Below are positions 18,181-27,988 of a stretch of DNA of 64,000 nt, one piece after another; position 1 is the first letter of the stretch; each line of letters begins with the position of its first letter. Below the pieces are notes generated by a model. It ran no database searches. It had not been told where the DNA came from and saw only the letters and a list, made by a program, of their open reading frames with translations. Origin of the DNA: Bradyrhizobium sp. CCGUVB1N3. Lineage in GTDB: Bacteria > Pseudomonadota > Alphaproteobacteria > Rhizobiales > Xanthobacteraceae. Location: contig NZ_JANADR010000001.1 in the NCBI RefSeq assembly GCF_024199925.1, positions 4,588,001-4,652,000 of the forward strand, written 5' to 3'. Position numbers and translations under genes: made by a program.

Positions 18181-19566
18181 CTAGCCGAGCGGACGCGGTA
18201 GCTCCCCCAGGTCCCAGAACAGGCCGGCCATGACGGTCAGCGCCTCCTCTGTCAATGGCAGCAGGATGTGCTCGTTTGGCGCGTGCTGGGAGCAGCCGGG
18301 ATAGGAATGCGGCACCCAGATCGTCGGCAAGCCAAGAATCTCGGAGAACACGTCGTTCGGCAATGAGCCGCCGAAATTCGGCAGGATCGCAGGCGCCTTG
18401 CCGGTGGTCGCTTGCACGGAGTCCGCGGCCCATTTGATCCAGGGGCTGTCGAAATCGGTGCGTGAGGCGGCAAAGCTCTGCGCCGCCCGCACCTCGACCA
18501 TCGGAAAACCCTTTTCGGCGAGATGCGCGCGGATGGCGTCGACGAGGCCGTCGATCCTGGTGCCGACCACGAAACGCAATTGTAGCACCGCGTTAGCATG
18601 GCCCGGGATCGCGTTCGCCGGCTTCTCGATATTGCCCGACGACATCGCCAGCACTTCGAGCGTGTTCCAGGCGTAGAGCCGCTCCGCTGCCGACAATCCG
18701 TCCTCGCCCCAATTCTCGGCGAGCGCGGGCTCGTCTTCCGTCGGCTCGACTTTAACGTCGGCAAGGAAGCTTCGGATCTGGTTGGTGAGGCGCGGCGGCT
18801 TCAGGGCATCGAGTTGGAGGCGGCCGTGGCCGTCAACCAGCGTGGAAATCGCGTTCACCAGGATCGTCGCGGGGTTGGCGAGCACACCGCCCCAATTGCC
18901 GGAGTGATTTCCGCCATCGCGCAAGTTGACGTCGAGATGGATGCGGACGCCGCCCCGGCAGCCGAGGAACAGCGTCGGGCGATCCGCAGACAAACGCGGC
19001 CCGTCGGAGGCCATGAACAGATCGGCCTTCAACGCCTCGCGGTTGAGATCGCAGACCTTGCCGAGATCGGGCGAGCCGATCTCCTCGCCCATCTCGACGA
19101 TGAATTTGGCGTTGAAGCCGAGCTTGCCGCCACGCGCGGCGCGCACCGCGCGAAGCGCGGCCATGTTGATGCTGTGCTGGCCCTTGTTGTCGGCGGTGCC
19201 GCGGCCGTAGACGCGAATACCTGATGTCGTCGTGCGCCAGGGATCGCGATTGTCGCGCCACTCGCCCTCCATGCCGTCAACGACGTCGCCATGGCCATAG
19301 ATCAGAACGGTCGGCGCGGACGCGCTCTCGATACGCTCCGCAATCAGGAACGGCGCCTTTCCGCTCGGCGATTCCACCAGCCGGCTCTCGAAGTCGAGCG
19401 CGGCAAAGGCAGGCTGCATCTCCTGTTCCAGATAGGCACGCAGCTCGGCGCCGCGCGAGACGTTCTGGCTCTCGGTACGATAGGCGACGCGACGGTCGAG
19501 CTCTGCGAGGAACGCCCCAGATGTGAAATCGTCGCGGGCGCGGGTAATGGCGTCGGCTCTGGTCAT
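18181..19566 (-). CDS. M20 family metallopeptidase
   Basis: A 461-residue M20 peptidase/deacylase. Metal and catalytic residues are visible: GHGDVV (His, Asp), GTADNKG (bridging Asp), EMGEEIGS (catalytic Glu then metal Glu), and the distal His in PHSYPGCSQHAPNEH. A dimerisation lid domain occupies about residues 200-330. ATG 19566 gives the normal family start; the frame continues upstream without homology. It ends 80 bases before gltI on the same strand, so it may release amino acids taken up or used with that system. Confidence 0.88.
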   Translation of the reverse strand: MTRADAITRARDDFTSGAFLAELDRRVAYRTESQNVSRGAELRAYLEQEMQPAFAALDFESRLVESPSGKAPFLIAERIESASAPTVLIYGHGDVVDGMEGEWRDNRDPWRTTTSGIRVYGRGTADNKGQHSINMAALRAVRAARGGKLGFNAKFIVEMGEEIGSPDLGKVCDLNREALKADLFMASDGPRLSADRPTLFLGCRGGVRIHLDVNLRDGGNHSGNWGGVLANPATILVNAISTLVDGHGRLQLDALKPPRLTNQIRSFLADVKVEPTEDEPALAENWGEDGLSAAERLYAWNTLEVLAMSSGNIEKPANAIPGHANAVLQLRFVVGTRIDGLVDAIRAHLAEKGFPMVEVRAAQSFAASRTDFDSPWIKWAADSVQATTGKAPAILPNFGGSLPNDVFSEILGLPTIWVPHSYPGCSQHAPNEHILLPLTEEALTVMAGLFWDLGELPRPLG

Positions 19567-19788
19567 TTCGTTCTTTTTCAAGCCTGGATTTGGAACAAGC
19601 GTAGCGGGATACGCCGTCTTTCGGAAGTGGCGGGCGTTGGCAATCGACTCTTCAATTGACTCTTGCCAACGGCCGGGAGCTTCTTGAATTTGGCCTTGCC
19701 AAGGGCAGGCTGGATGCAAGACTTGGCCAACTGCCGGGGACCGATAGCATCGAGATGAGCCCGGGGATAGTGGCGCCGAGGGACAAGC

Positions 19789-21168
19789 ATGGCAAAAGAA
19801 ATTCGGCTCAACGCATTTGCGATGAATTGCGTCGCGCATCAATCGCCGGGCTTGTGGACCCATCCGCGCGATCGCACCGCCGAATACAATCGCCTGCCCT
19901 ACTGGATCGATCTGGCGAAGACGCTGGAGCGCGGCCGCTTCGACGGATTGTTCCTGGCCGACGTGCTCGGCGTCTACGACGTCTATGGCAACAGTCCCGA
20001 TGCAGCATTGCGCAACGCCGCGCAGACGCCGTCGAACGAGCCGCTGCTGTTGCTTTCGGCGATGGCCGCGGTGACGCAGAATCTCGGTTTTGGCGTTACC
20101 TCCAACCTCTCCTTCGAGCCGCCCTATCCCTTCGCGCGACGGATGTCGACGCTCGATCATCTCACAGAGGGACGGATCGGCTGGAACGTCGTCACCGGCT
20201 ATCTCGACAGCGCCGCGCGCGGCGCCGGCAAGGACAGGCAGACCGCGCATGACGACCGCTACGACATCGCCGACGAATATATGGAGGTCGTCTACAAGCT
20301 CTGGGAAGGGAGCTGGGAGGACGACGCGGTGCTGCGCGACCGCGCGCGCGGCATCTTCACCGATCCAGCAAAGGTTCATCGCGTCACGCATGAGGGGCAG
20401 AATTTCCGGCTCAACAACACAGTTCATCTGAGCGAGCCGTCGCCGCAACGCACGCCCGTGCTGTATCAAGCCGGCACCTCACCGCGCGGGCGGCAGTTCG
20501 CGGCCCAGCATGCCGAATGCGTGTTCATGTCCGGGCCATCGGCGAAGGTGATCGCGCCGCGCGTTGCCGCGATCCGTCAGACGGCGGCCGAGTTCGGGCG
20601 CAACCCGGCCGAGATCCTGATGTTCTCGATGATGACGCTGATCCTCGGGCGGACCGAGGCGGAAGCGAAGGAGAAATACGCCGACTACCGCCGTCACATC
20701 AGCCCCGAAGGCGCGCTCGCTTTGATGTCCGGTTGGACCGGCGTCGATTTCTCCGGCTACGAGCTCGATCAGCAGGTCCGTCACGTTCAGAACGATGCCG
20801 GCCGCAGCGCGATGGACAACGTCACCCGTGCCGATCCCGATCGCATCTGGACCGTGCGCGACGTGATCGAGCATGTTGGCATCGGCGGCGCCGGCCCGGT
20901 CGTGGTGGGAACGCCCGAGATGGTCGCGGACAAGATCGAGGAATGGTTCGAGGCGACCGACGTCGACGGGCTGAACGTGGCATTTGCGATCTCGCCCGGC
21001 GATTTCGAGGATATTTCGGACATGCTCGTGCCGGAGCTGACCCGGCGCGGACGCTACAAGGCGGACTATGCCAAGGGTACGCTGCGGGAAAAGCTGTTCG
21101 GTTCCGGCCGCGCCCGGCTCACCGGGCCGCACCCGGCGGCGGGCTATCGGGTGGGGCGGAAGGGATAG
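19789..21168 (+). CDS. Flavin-dependent LLM-class monooxygenase (NtaA/SnaA/DszA family)
   Basis: A 459-residue bacterial-luciferase-like FMNH2-dependent monooxygenase. Length and motifs (WTHPRDR, GRFDGLFLADVLGVYDVYG, TLDHLTEGRIGWNVVTGYLDSAARG) are those of the nitrilotriacetate/ dibenzothiophene-sulfone group, which oxidises organosulfur or amino-polycarboxylate compounds with a separate flavin reductase. No reductase gene is adjacent. GAGG precedes ATG 19789. Substrate unknown. Confidence 0.88.
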   Translation: MAKEIRLNAFAMNCVAHQSPGLWTHPRDRTAEYNRLPYWIDLAKTLERGRFDGLFLADVLGVYDVYGNSPDAALRNAAQTPSNEPLLLLSAMAAVTQNLGFGVTSNLSFEPPYPFARRMSTLDHLTEGRIGWNVVTGYLDSAARGAGKDRQTAHDDRYDIADEYMEVVYKLWEGSWEDDAVLRDRARGIFTDPAKVHRVTHEGQNFRLNNTVHLSEPSPQRTPVLYQAGTSPRGRQFAAQHAECVFMSGPSAKVIAPRVAAIRQTAAEFGRNPAEILMFSMMTLILGRTEAEAKEKYADYRRHISPEGALALMSGWTGVDFSGYELDQQVRHVQNDAGRSAMDNVTRADPDRIWTVRDVIEHVGIGGAGPVVVGTPEMVADKIEEWFEATDVDGLNVAFAISPGDFEDISDMLVPELTRRGRYKADYAKGTLREKLFGSGRARLTGPHPAAGYRVGRKG

Positions 21169-21316
21169 ACCGGCTACTTTGCATGGGGTTGTTTTTCAGA
21201 TTTTACCCCACGAGAAGTCTGGCGAAGACAAGGGCAACCAGCATCCTGCCCATTGCAGAGATCGCGCGGTATGGGTCCTGGCTTTCGCCAGGACGACGTT
21301 GGGGAAGCGTCGTGCC

Positions 21317-22978
21317 TCACACTTTCCCGTCTATCATCACCTCGATCAGTTTCGTTCCGGGGCGGTTGAAGGCGGACGACAGCGTCGCCTTCAACTCCTT
21401 CGGGTCACTCACCTTGATCGCCTCGCAACCCAGTGACCGCGCGATCCCTGCGAAGTCCACCGGCGGGTCGATGAAATCCATCCCGACATAATTGTCATCG
21501 CCGTGGAAGGCGAGCAGGCGCTGCTTGATGATGCGGTAACCGCCATTGTTGGCGATGACGATGGACAGCGGCAGCTTGTGGTGGGCGGCGGTCCAGAGCG
21601 ACTGGATCGAATACATCGCGCTGCCGTCGCCGGAGAAGCAGACCACCGGCCGCGTTGGGTTGGCCAGGCTGACGCCGACGGAGGCCGGCAGGCCCCAGCC
21701 GATGCCGCCGGAGGCGAGGCCATGATAGCCGTAGCGGTCGCGATGCGGGCGCAGGCTCGGGATCTGACGGCCAGAGGTGAGGCCTTCATCGACGAGGATC
21801 GCATTGCTCGGCATCGCCTCGACCATTTGCAGCGTCAGCCAGTCCGGATCGATCGGCGTGCGGTCCCTCGCCTTCGTGATCTGCTCGACCAGCGCAGCGC
21901 GGCGCGCGCTCCAGTTCTTCGGCGCAAGCTCGGCGAGACGTTCCCTCGCGCGCCGCTCCAGCGCAGCGCCACCCATTTCCTTGAGCATTGGGATCAGCGC
22001 GCGCAGCGTTTCCTTCACGTCAGCCTTGAGCGCGATGTCCGCGCCGAAATTCTTGGCGATCTCCCAATCGACGAGGCCAACCTGCACGATGGGGAGTCCA
22101 TCGGGCAGCGGGTCGACCTCGCTATAGACCGACATTCGTACTGGGTCACCACCCAGCGCGATGAGCAGATCGTAAGGCGCAAGCGTATCGCGCGCCGCCT
22201 TCTGGACGCGCGCCAGCGTGCCCATGAAGCTCGGGCTTTCCGACAGGAAGTGCGCGCCATAGGCCGTGGAGGATTGATAGGCGGCCGCGCCCAAGAGCTC
22301 CGCGAGCTCGGCGGCTTCCTTCAGCGCATCGCTCTTGACCACTTCGTCCATCGTGACGGTCACGGGACGCTCGGCCTTGAGGAGCCGTGCGGCGAATGCC
22401 TTCAGCGCCTCATCAGACGGCCTTGTGCGCGCATCGATGCGGGTGGAACGGCCGAGATCAATGCCGGCCTCGCTATTGAGGATATCGCCCGGCAACGAGA
22501 TGAACACCGGCCCGGTCGGCGGGGTCGTCGCGACCTTGGCGGCGCGGCGCACGATGCGCGGCAGGTCCTCCAGCCGCGTCACCTCGACCGCCCATTTCAC
22601 CAACGGCTCGGCCATGCGCACCAGGGGACCATAGAGTACCGGCTCCATCAGGCCGTGGCCCTGCTCCTGCTGGCCCGCGGTCAGGATCATCGGCGTGCCC
22701 GTGAACTGCGCGTTGTAGAGCGAGCCCATCGCGTTGCCGAGGCCGGGTGCGACATGGACGTTGCAGGCGACGAGCTTCCCCGATGCACGGCTAAAACCGT
22801 CCGCGATCGCGACCACCAGGCTTTCCTGCATCGCCATCACATAGCTGAGATCGCGATGGTCCTTCAGCGCGTGCATGATCGGCAATTCGGTGGTGCCGGG
22901 ATTGCCGAACAGATGCGTGATGCCCTCATCCTTGAGCAGCGCGAGAAAGGCGGAGCGGCCGGTGATGCGGTTCTTCAT
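21317..22978 (-). CDS. Thiamine-diphosphate enzyme, benzoylformate decarboxylase-like
   Basis: A 553-residue ThDP enzyme with the three usual domains. N-terminal PYR domain has the cofactor-activating Glu in GNPGTTELP; NVHVAPGLGNAMGSLYNA and ILTAGQQ closely recall benzoylformate decarboxylase, including the active-site His position; the C-terminal PP domain has GDGSA...NNGG for Mg-ThDP. It would decarboxylate a 2-oxo acid, possibly benzoylformate, though oxalyl-CoA or other acids cannot be excluded. An ideal AGGAGG with 4-base spacing precedes ATG 22978. Confidence 0.85.
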   Translation of the reverse strand: MKNRITGRSAFLALLKDEGITHLFGNPGTTELPIMHALKDHRDLSYVMAMQESLVVAIADGFSRASGKLVACNVHVAPGLGNAMGSLYNAQFTGTPMILTAGQQEQGHGLMEPVLYGPLVRMAEPLVKWAVEVTRLEDLPRIVRRAAKVATTPPTGPVFISLPGDILNSEAGIDLGRSTRIDARTRPSDEALKAFAARLLKAERPVTVTMDEVVKSDALKEAAELAELLGAAAYQSSTAYGAHFLSESPSFMGTLARVQKAARDTLAPYDLLIALGGDPVRMSVYSEVDPLPDGLPIVQVGLVDWEIAKNFGADIALKADVKETLRALIPMLKEMGGAALERRARERLAELAPKNWSARRAALVEQITKARDRTPIDPDWLTLQMVEAMPSNAILVDEGLTSGRQIPSLRPHRDRYGYHGLASGGIGWGLPASVGVSLANPTRPVVCFSGDGSAMYSIQSLWTAAHHKLPLSIVIANNGGYRIIKQRLLAFHGDDNYVGMDFIDPPVDFAGIARSLGCEAIKVSDPKELKATLSSAFNRPGTKLIEVMIDGKV

Positions 22979-23129
22979 GTTTCCTCCTGATCTCACGGAC
23001 GCTGCCGGAGGTGAACGCATGATGGCCGAAGTCGCGAGCTGGGCGCAAGGAAGCGCAGTCATGGCTGCGTTGCGCCGATGCGCGTAAGCTGGGAACATGC
23101 CCGGGCGTGAACCTGCACAGGGGGATACG

Positions 23130-23570
23130 ATGGCCTATGACGAGAACACCGCCGCACGGGTGCGCAAATTGCTGGCGGGCCAGCGCTACGTAGCGGAAAA
23201 GAAGATGATGGGCGGCCTCTGCTTCATGGTGAACAACACCATGTGCTGCACCGTGAGCGGGCGCGGCGGGATGCTGATCCGCGTCGGCCCCGAGGCGCAT
23301 GCGCGCATGCTGCAGGAGCCGCATGCGAGCCCGATGGAAATGCGCGGGCGCATCATGAGCGGCTTCGTGCGCGTCGCGCCGGAGGGCTACCAGACCGATG
23401 CCGAGCTGAAGAGATGGGTCAAGCGCGGGCTCGACTTCGTCGCCGCGATGCCGGCGAAGACCGCAGGACGCAAGGCGACGCCGCGGAAGGACGCTTCAGC
23501 CAAATCCAAGGTCGCCGCGAAGGCTAAAGCGCCTCCTCGCGGCCGAGCTCAAAAGGATCCTCGCCGCTAG
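23130..23570 (+). CDS. TfoX N-terminal domain protein
   Basis: A 146-residue protein with a TfoX/Sxy N-terminal domain (about residues 5-105; RYVAEKKMMGGLCFMVNNTMCCTV) and a basic Lys/Ala/Arg-rich tail. TfoX regulates competence in gammaproteobacteria; short stand-alone versions in rhizobia have no assigned role. AGGGGG precedes ATG 23130. Its 3' end overlaps the convergent GFA-like gene by 47 bases. Confidence 0.82.
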   Translation: MAYDENTAARVRKLLAGQRYVAEKKMMGGLCFMVNNTMCCTVSGRGGMLIRVGPEAHARMLQEPHASPMEMRGRIMSGFVRVAPEGYQTDAELKRWVKRGLDFVAAMPAKTAGRKATPRKDASAKSKVAAKAKAPPRGRAQKDPRR

Positions 23571-24030
23571 CGCGCTTCTTCTTTTTCGAGCGCTGCCAGA
23601 CCACGCCGGGGAAACCTTTCAGCGGCACCAGCGGTTCGCCGGTATAGGCCCATTCCTGGAGCTCCTCGATCGCGATGTGATAGAGCGGCTGGCGGCCGGT
23701 GCGCTCATTGAAGAGCGCGCGGGGGATGTTGACCATGTGCGGGCCGCGCGGGCGCTCATAGGCGATCGGTGTGCCGCAATGGGAGCAGAAGCTGCGCGCG
23801 GTCTTGGTCGCCTTGTCCTCATAGCGGGTCAGCGCGGTCTTGCCGGCCGTGACGCGGAAACGCTTCTTCCAGCTTCCGACGTAGGTCGCATAGGCCGCGC
23901 CATGGGCGCGGCGGCTGGATGCGGAGTGGTCATGCCAGGCCCAGCGCGCCGGCACGTCGATCTCGAAAGTGACCTTGCCGCAGAGGCATTGGCCGGTGGC
24001 GATTCCTGCGGCGATTGCGGCTTTGGCCAT
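23524..24030 (-). CDS. GFA-like protein with altered zinc site
   Basis: A 168-residue member of the GFA (glutathione-dependent formaldehyde-activating, CENP-V-like) fold. C15-x-C17 (QCLCGK) and C82-x-x-C85 (FCSHC) are kept, but the usual HCxxCR motif is replaced by H35-S36-A37-S38-S39-R40, so the cysteines of the second zinc site are absent. A non-catalytic or differently metallated subclass is inferred. ATG 24030 has AGGAGG at 8 bases; an ATG two codons earlier overlaps the ribosome site. Convergent overlap with the TfoX gene. Confidence 0.82.
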   Translation of the reverse strand: MAKAAIAAGIATGQCLCGKVTFEIDVPARWAWHDHSASSRRAHGAAYATYVGSWKKRFRVTAGKTALTRYEDKATKTARSFCSHCGTPIAYERPRGPHMVNIPRALFNERTGRQPLYHIAIEELQEWAYTGEPLVPLKGFPGVVWQRSKKKKRASGEDPFELGREEAL

Positions 24031-24044
24031 AGGCATTTCCTCCT

Positions 24045-24150
24045 GTCATTCCGGGGCGCGACGAAGCCACGAGCCCGGAATCCATCGGGCGGCATGTTCA
24101 GGCGGAGAAATGGATTCCGGGCTCGACGCTTCGCATCGCCCCGGAATGAC
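24045..24150. repeat. Dispersed palindromic repeat (family B), copy 2
   Basis: Arms GTCATTCCGGGGC (from 24045) and GCCCCGGAATGAC (to 24150), with inner arms GAGCCCGGAATCCAT and ATGGATTCCGGGCTC. Related to 14652-14735. Lies between two leftward genes, downstream of the old yellow enzyme gene. Confidence 0.85.
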
Positions 24151-24159
24151 GAAGGAGGC

Positions 24160-25287
24160 TCATGCCGGCGCGAGCTCGTCATACACCGGATAATCCGTAT
24201 ACCCCTTCTCCTCGCCGCCGTAGAACGTTGCGCGATTATACGGCGTGACCGGATAGTCGTGCTCGAGGCGCCGCGGCAGATCGGGGTTGGAGATGAAGAT
24301 GCGGCCAAAGGCGATAAGGTCGGCTTGGCCATCCGCAATCGCTGCATTCGCGGTCTCGCCGGTGAAGCCGCCGGCGGTCATGAGGACGCCGCCATAGAGC
24401 GGGCGGAACAGCAACATGGCCGAGGGCACGTTCTGCCAGTTGACCTCGGCGCGGCCCGAGCCGCTGGAGCGCGGCTCGATCAAGTGCAGATAGGCAAGGC
24501 CGTGCTTGTCGAGCCCCCTCACGACATGCGTATAGAGCGGCATCGGGTCCGGCTCGCCGGAATCATTGGCGATGCCGTAGGGCGACAGCCGCACGCCGAC
24601 GCGGTTCGCACCCCAAACATCGATCGCGGCCTGCGTGACCTCGAGCAGCAGCCGCGCGCGGTTCTCGATCGAACCGCCATATTCATCGGTGCGCCGGTTG
24701 CTGTGTGACTGCAAGAACTGCTCGAGCAGATAGCCATTGGCGCCGTGGATCTCGACGCCGTCGAAGCCGGCGGCGAGCGCATTCTTCGCAGCTTGCCGGA
24801 ACGCCTCGACGATGCCCTTGACCTCTTCGGTTTCGAGCGCGCGCGGCGTCTCGTAATCGGCGATCTTGCCGTCGGCGGTCATCGCCTTCATGCCCTCGGC
24901 CCTGATCGGGATAGCGGAGGGGGCAACCGGCAGCTCGCCGCCATGGAAGGAGGAATGCGAGACGCGGCCGACATGCCAAAGCTGAAGGAAGATGATGCCG
25001 CCCTTGGCATGCACGGCATCGACGACCTTGCGCCAGCCGGCGACTTGCGCGTCCGAATAGATGCCCGGTGTGGCGGGATTGCCGCGGCCGTGCGAGAGCA
25101 CCGGCGAGGCTTCGGCGATGATGAGACCGCCGGGCGTCGCGCGCTGGCCGTAATATTCGGCGTTGAGGATACGCGGCGCAAAGCTCTCACGCTCGGCCCG
25201 CATGCGCGTCAATGGCGCCATCGCGACACGATGCGCAAGCTTGTACGGACCGACCTGCAACGGTTGAAACAACGCCGGGAATTTCAT
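24160..25287 (-). CDS. Old yellow enzyme family alkene reductase (NemA/XenB-like)
   Basis: A 375-residue FMN-dependent NADH:flavin oxidoreductase. Family features: MAPLTRMRA near the N-terminus, QLWHVGR (FMN contact), the proton-donor region GYLLEQFLQ with the paired His/Asn in EIHGANGYLL, and HSNRRTDEYGGSIENR. Reduces activated alkenes, nitro-esters or nitro-aromatics. Single gene, flanked by repeats. Confidence 0.92.
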   Translation of the reverse strand: MKFPALFQPLQVGPYKLAHRVAMAPLTRMRAERESFAPRILNAEYYGQRATPGGLIIAEASPVLSHGRGNPATPGIYSDAQVAGWRKVVDAVHAKGGIIFLQLWHVGRVSHSSFHGGELPVAPSAIPIRAEGMKAMTADGKIADYETPRALETEEVKGIVEAFRQAAKNALAAGFDGVEIHGANGYLLEQFLQSHSNRRTDEYGGSIENRARLLLEVTQAAIDVWGANRVGVRLSPYGIANDSGEPDPMPLYTHVVRGLDKHGLAYLHLIEPRSSGSGRAEVNWQNVPSAMLLFRPLYGGVLMTAGGFTGETANAAIADGQADLIAFGRIFISNPDLPRRLEHDYPVTPYNRATFYGGEEKGYTDYPVYDELAPA

Positions 25288-25406
25288 GCTGGCCCCAAAT
25301 GGCTATGGAAGGATACGGATCATATAGCGAGGGGCGGCTACCGGAAAAGGTGCCGCCCCTGTAAGGAGAATTTTCCGTCCCACGAGATGCGGGACAGCAA
25401 TGATCG

Positions 25407-26903
25407 TTACGCCGTCTTGATCCAGACCGCCTTCACGTTGAGATATTCCTCGACGTGCTGCTTGCCGGACTCGCGGCCATAGCCGCTCATCTTGTAGCCG
25501 CCGAAGGGCACCGCCGGATCCATTGCCTGATAGCAATTGACCCACACCGAGCCGGCACGTAGCGACTTGGCAACATGATGCGCCTTGCTGACGTCACGGG
25601 TCCACAGGCCCGAGCCGAGGCCGAACATCGTCGCATTCGCGCGCTTGACGAGCTCGTCCATGTCCTTGAAGGCGATCGCGGAGATCACGGGCCCGAAGAT
25701 CTCCTCCTGCGCGATGCGCATGTTGTCCTGGACGCCTGCGAACACGGTCGGCGAGACGAAGTAGCCTTTTGCAAGCGCGCCCTCAGTGACGCGGCCACCG
25801 CCCGCGAGCGCCTTGGCGCCTTCCTTCTGACCGACATCGAGATAGCCGGTGACGCGCTCGAGCTGCTGCTCGGAGACCAGCGGGCCGATCTGGGTGTTGG
25901 GATCGAGGCCGTTGCCGACCTGCAACTTCTTGCCGAACTCGGCGACGCGGCCGACGAACTCGTCATAGATCGCCTGTTCGACGAACAGCCGCGTGCCTGC
26001 GCTGCAGATCTGCCCCGAATTGGCGAACACCGCCATCGCAGCGCCCGGCACGGCGGCATCAAGATCGGCGTCGGCAAACACGATGTCCGGCGACTTGCCA
26101 CCGAGCTCGAGCGATACGCGCTTCAGATTGCCGGCCGAGGCGCGGATGATCGACTGACCCGTGACGTGCGAGCCAGTGAAGGCGACCTTGTCAACGTCAT
26201 GGTGCGAGGCAAGCGCCGCGCCCGCGGTTTCGCCATAGCCAGGCACCACGTTGATGACGCCGGGCGGCACGCCCGCCTCCATTGCAAGCTCGGCGATGCG
26301 CAGCGAGGTCAGCGGCGCTTCCTCCGCGGGCTTGAGCACCACGGTGCAGCCGGTTGCGATCGCAGGTCCGATCTTCCAGATCGTCGCGGTGAACGGGCCG
26401 TTCCAGGGGATGATGGCGCCGACGACGCCGACCGGCTCCTTCAGCGTGTAGGAGAAGATCTCGCCCGGGAGCGAGTTCTCGATCGTCTCGCCGTGAATGG
26501 CCGTCGTCTGTCCCGCATAGTAGCGGAGCATGCCGAGCACGCGCAGCTTGTAGGAGCGGGTGCGGCTAACGGGCGCACCCATGTCGAGCGTGTCGAGCTG
26601 CGCCAATTCGTCAAAGTTCTTCTCGATGAGATCGGCGAGCTTCAGCAGCAGGTTCTGCCGCTCGAACGGCTTGACCTTGCTCCAGGGTCCCTCGAAGGCG
26701 CGGCGCGCGGCCGCAACCGCACGATCGATGTCTTCCTTGTCGCCCTCGGCGACGGTTGCGAGCAGCTCGCCGGTCGCGGGGTTGCGGGTCTCGAAGCGCT
26801 TGCCCGAGGCCGCGTCGACCCATTTGCCGTCGATCAGCATCTGCTTGTAGGACCCGTTGGCGAACGGATGGCGCGTGATCGGAATAGCCTGTGACACAGC
26901 CAT
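25407..26903 (-). CDS. NAD(P)-dependent aldehyde dehydrogenase
   Basis: A 498-residue aldehyde dehydrogenase. Cofactor domain has PWNGPF and GSHVTGQ; catalytic Glu in LELGGKSP and nucleophile Cys in GQICSAGTR. Closest in layout to betaine/phenylacetaldehyde-type enzymes; substrate not determinable. AGGGAG precedes ATG 26903; the frame extends upstream but similarity begins at MAVSQAIP. Divergent from an SDR gene, with which it shares a 200-base promoter region. Confidence 0.92.
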   Translation of the reverse strand: MAVSQAIPITRHPFANGSYKQMLIDGKWVDAASGKRFETRNPATGELLATVAEGDKEDIDRAVAAARRAFEGPWSKVKPFERQNLLLKLADLIEKNFDELAQLDTLDMGAPVSRTRSYKLRVLGMLRYYAGQTTAIHGETIENSLPGEIFSYTLKEPVGVVGAIIPWNGPFTATIWKIGPAIATGCTVVLKPAEEAPLTSLRIAELAMEAGVPPGVINVVPGYGETAGAALASHHDVDKVAFTGSHVTGQSIIRASAGNLKRVSLELGGKSPDIVFADADLDAAVPGAAMAVFANSGQICSAGTRLFVEQAIYDEFVGRVAEFGKKLQVGNGLDPNTQIGPLVSEQQLERVTGYLDVGQKEGAKALAGGGRVTEGALAKGYFVSPTVFAGVQDNMRIAQEEIFGPVISAIAFKDMDELVKRANATMFGLGSGLWTRDVSKAHHVAKSLRAGSVWVNCYQAMDPAVPFGGYKMSGYGRESGKQHVEEYLNVKAVWIKTA

Positions 26904-27103
26904 GGCTGCACTCCCTCTGACTGACTTGATTGGGTTCGATCTGGGCGGGATCGTTAGGTCGGCGAAAATACAGCGGTGTCGAAAGGGCGTAAAGCCGGTG
27001 CGGAACGAAGACCTCCCATGCCGACTTGTGCATGGTCGCGAGATTGCCGTGCTATAGGTCGAGCCTGCTATCGCCCCTGCGCGCCGTGATCCGGAGTATC
27101 CCC

Positions 27104-27955
27104 ATGCCGCACCCTGCCCTGTCAGCCAATAACGTTGCCGTGATAACGGGTGGCGCGTCCGGCATCGGTCTCGCCGCCGCGGAACAGTTTGCAAGGCTCG
27201 GCATGAAGATCTGCATCGCCGACGTCGATTCGGTACGGCTGGCGCAGGCTGAAACAAAACTGTCATCGATCGCGCCCGGCGGCGGCGATCATGTGATGGC
27301 TGCCGTTGTGGATGTCGGCCGGCCGGAGAGCCTGACGGAACTGGAAGCCGCTGTGCAGAAACGCTTCGGCGGAACGGACGTGCTGATGAACAATGCCGGC
27401 ATTCAGCCGGGCAGCACGATGTTCGGCGAGCCCGACAATTGGCAGCGCATCATCGCGGTCAACATGTGGGGCATCATCAACGGAGCACGCATCTTTGCGC
27501 CCAACATGATCGCACGCGGCAAGACCGGCCTCATCATCAACACCGGGTCGAAGCAGGGCATCACCACGCCGCCGGGCGATCCCGCCTACAACGTCTCGAA
27601 GGCCGGCGTGAAAGCGTTCACCGAGGCGCTCCAGCACGAACTGCGAAACACCAGGGATTGCCGCATCACGGCGCACCTCTTGATCCCCGGCTTCGTCTTC
27701 ACCGGGCTCACCGCGCGCGGCCGCACCGAAAAGCCCGCCGGCGCCTGGACGCCGGAACAGACGGTCGATTTCATGATGACGCGACTCGAGGCCGGCGACT
27801 TCTACATCCTCTGCCCGGACAACGACGTGCCACGCGAACTCGACGAAAAGCGCATGCTTTGGGCCGCCGGCGACATCGTCGAGAACCGGCCGCCGCTGTC
27901 GCGCTGGCATCCGGACTATGCGGATGCGTTCAAAAGATTTGTGGAGGGCGGGTAG
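27104..27955 (+). CDS. Short-chain dehydrogenase/reductase
   Basis: A 283-residue classical SDR: cofactor motif TGGASGIG at residues 17-24, NNAG, catalytic Ser in INTGSKQG, and Y-x3-K in YNVSK. GGAG lies 8 bases before ATG 27104. Divergent from the aldehyde dehydrogenase; consecutive alcohol and aldehyde oxidation is possible but inferred. Confidence 0.9.
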   Translation: MPHPALSANNVAVITGGASGIGLAAAEQFARLGMKICIADVDSVRLAQAETKLSSIAPGGGDHVMAAVVDVGRPESLTELEAAVQKRFGGTDVLMNNAGIQPGSTMFGEPDNWQRIIAVNMWGIINGARIFAPNMIARGKTGLIINTGSKQGITTPPGDPAYNVSKAGVKAFTEALQHELRNTRDCRITAHLLIPGFVFTGLTARGRTEKPAGAWTPEQTVDFMMTRLEAGDFYILCPDNDVPRELDEKRMLWAAGDIVENRPPLSRWHPDYADAFKRFVEGG

Positions 27956-27988
27956 TCTCGTGGCGCCATGAGGCCCGACCGTGGCCTG

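Noticed and set aside
21503..22990. 495-residue + strand frame
   Set aside because: Lies wholly over the thiamine-diphosphate enzyme; Arg/His-rich shadow.
25575..26894. 439-residue + strand frame
   Set aside because: Antisense to the aldehyde dehydrogenase, whose catalytic motifs are clear.
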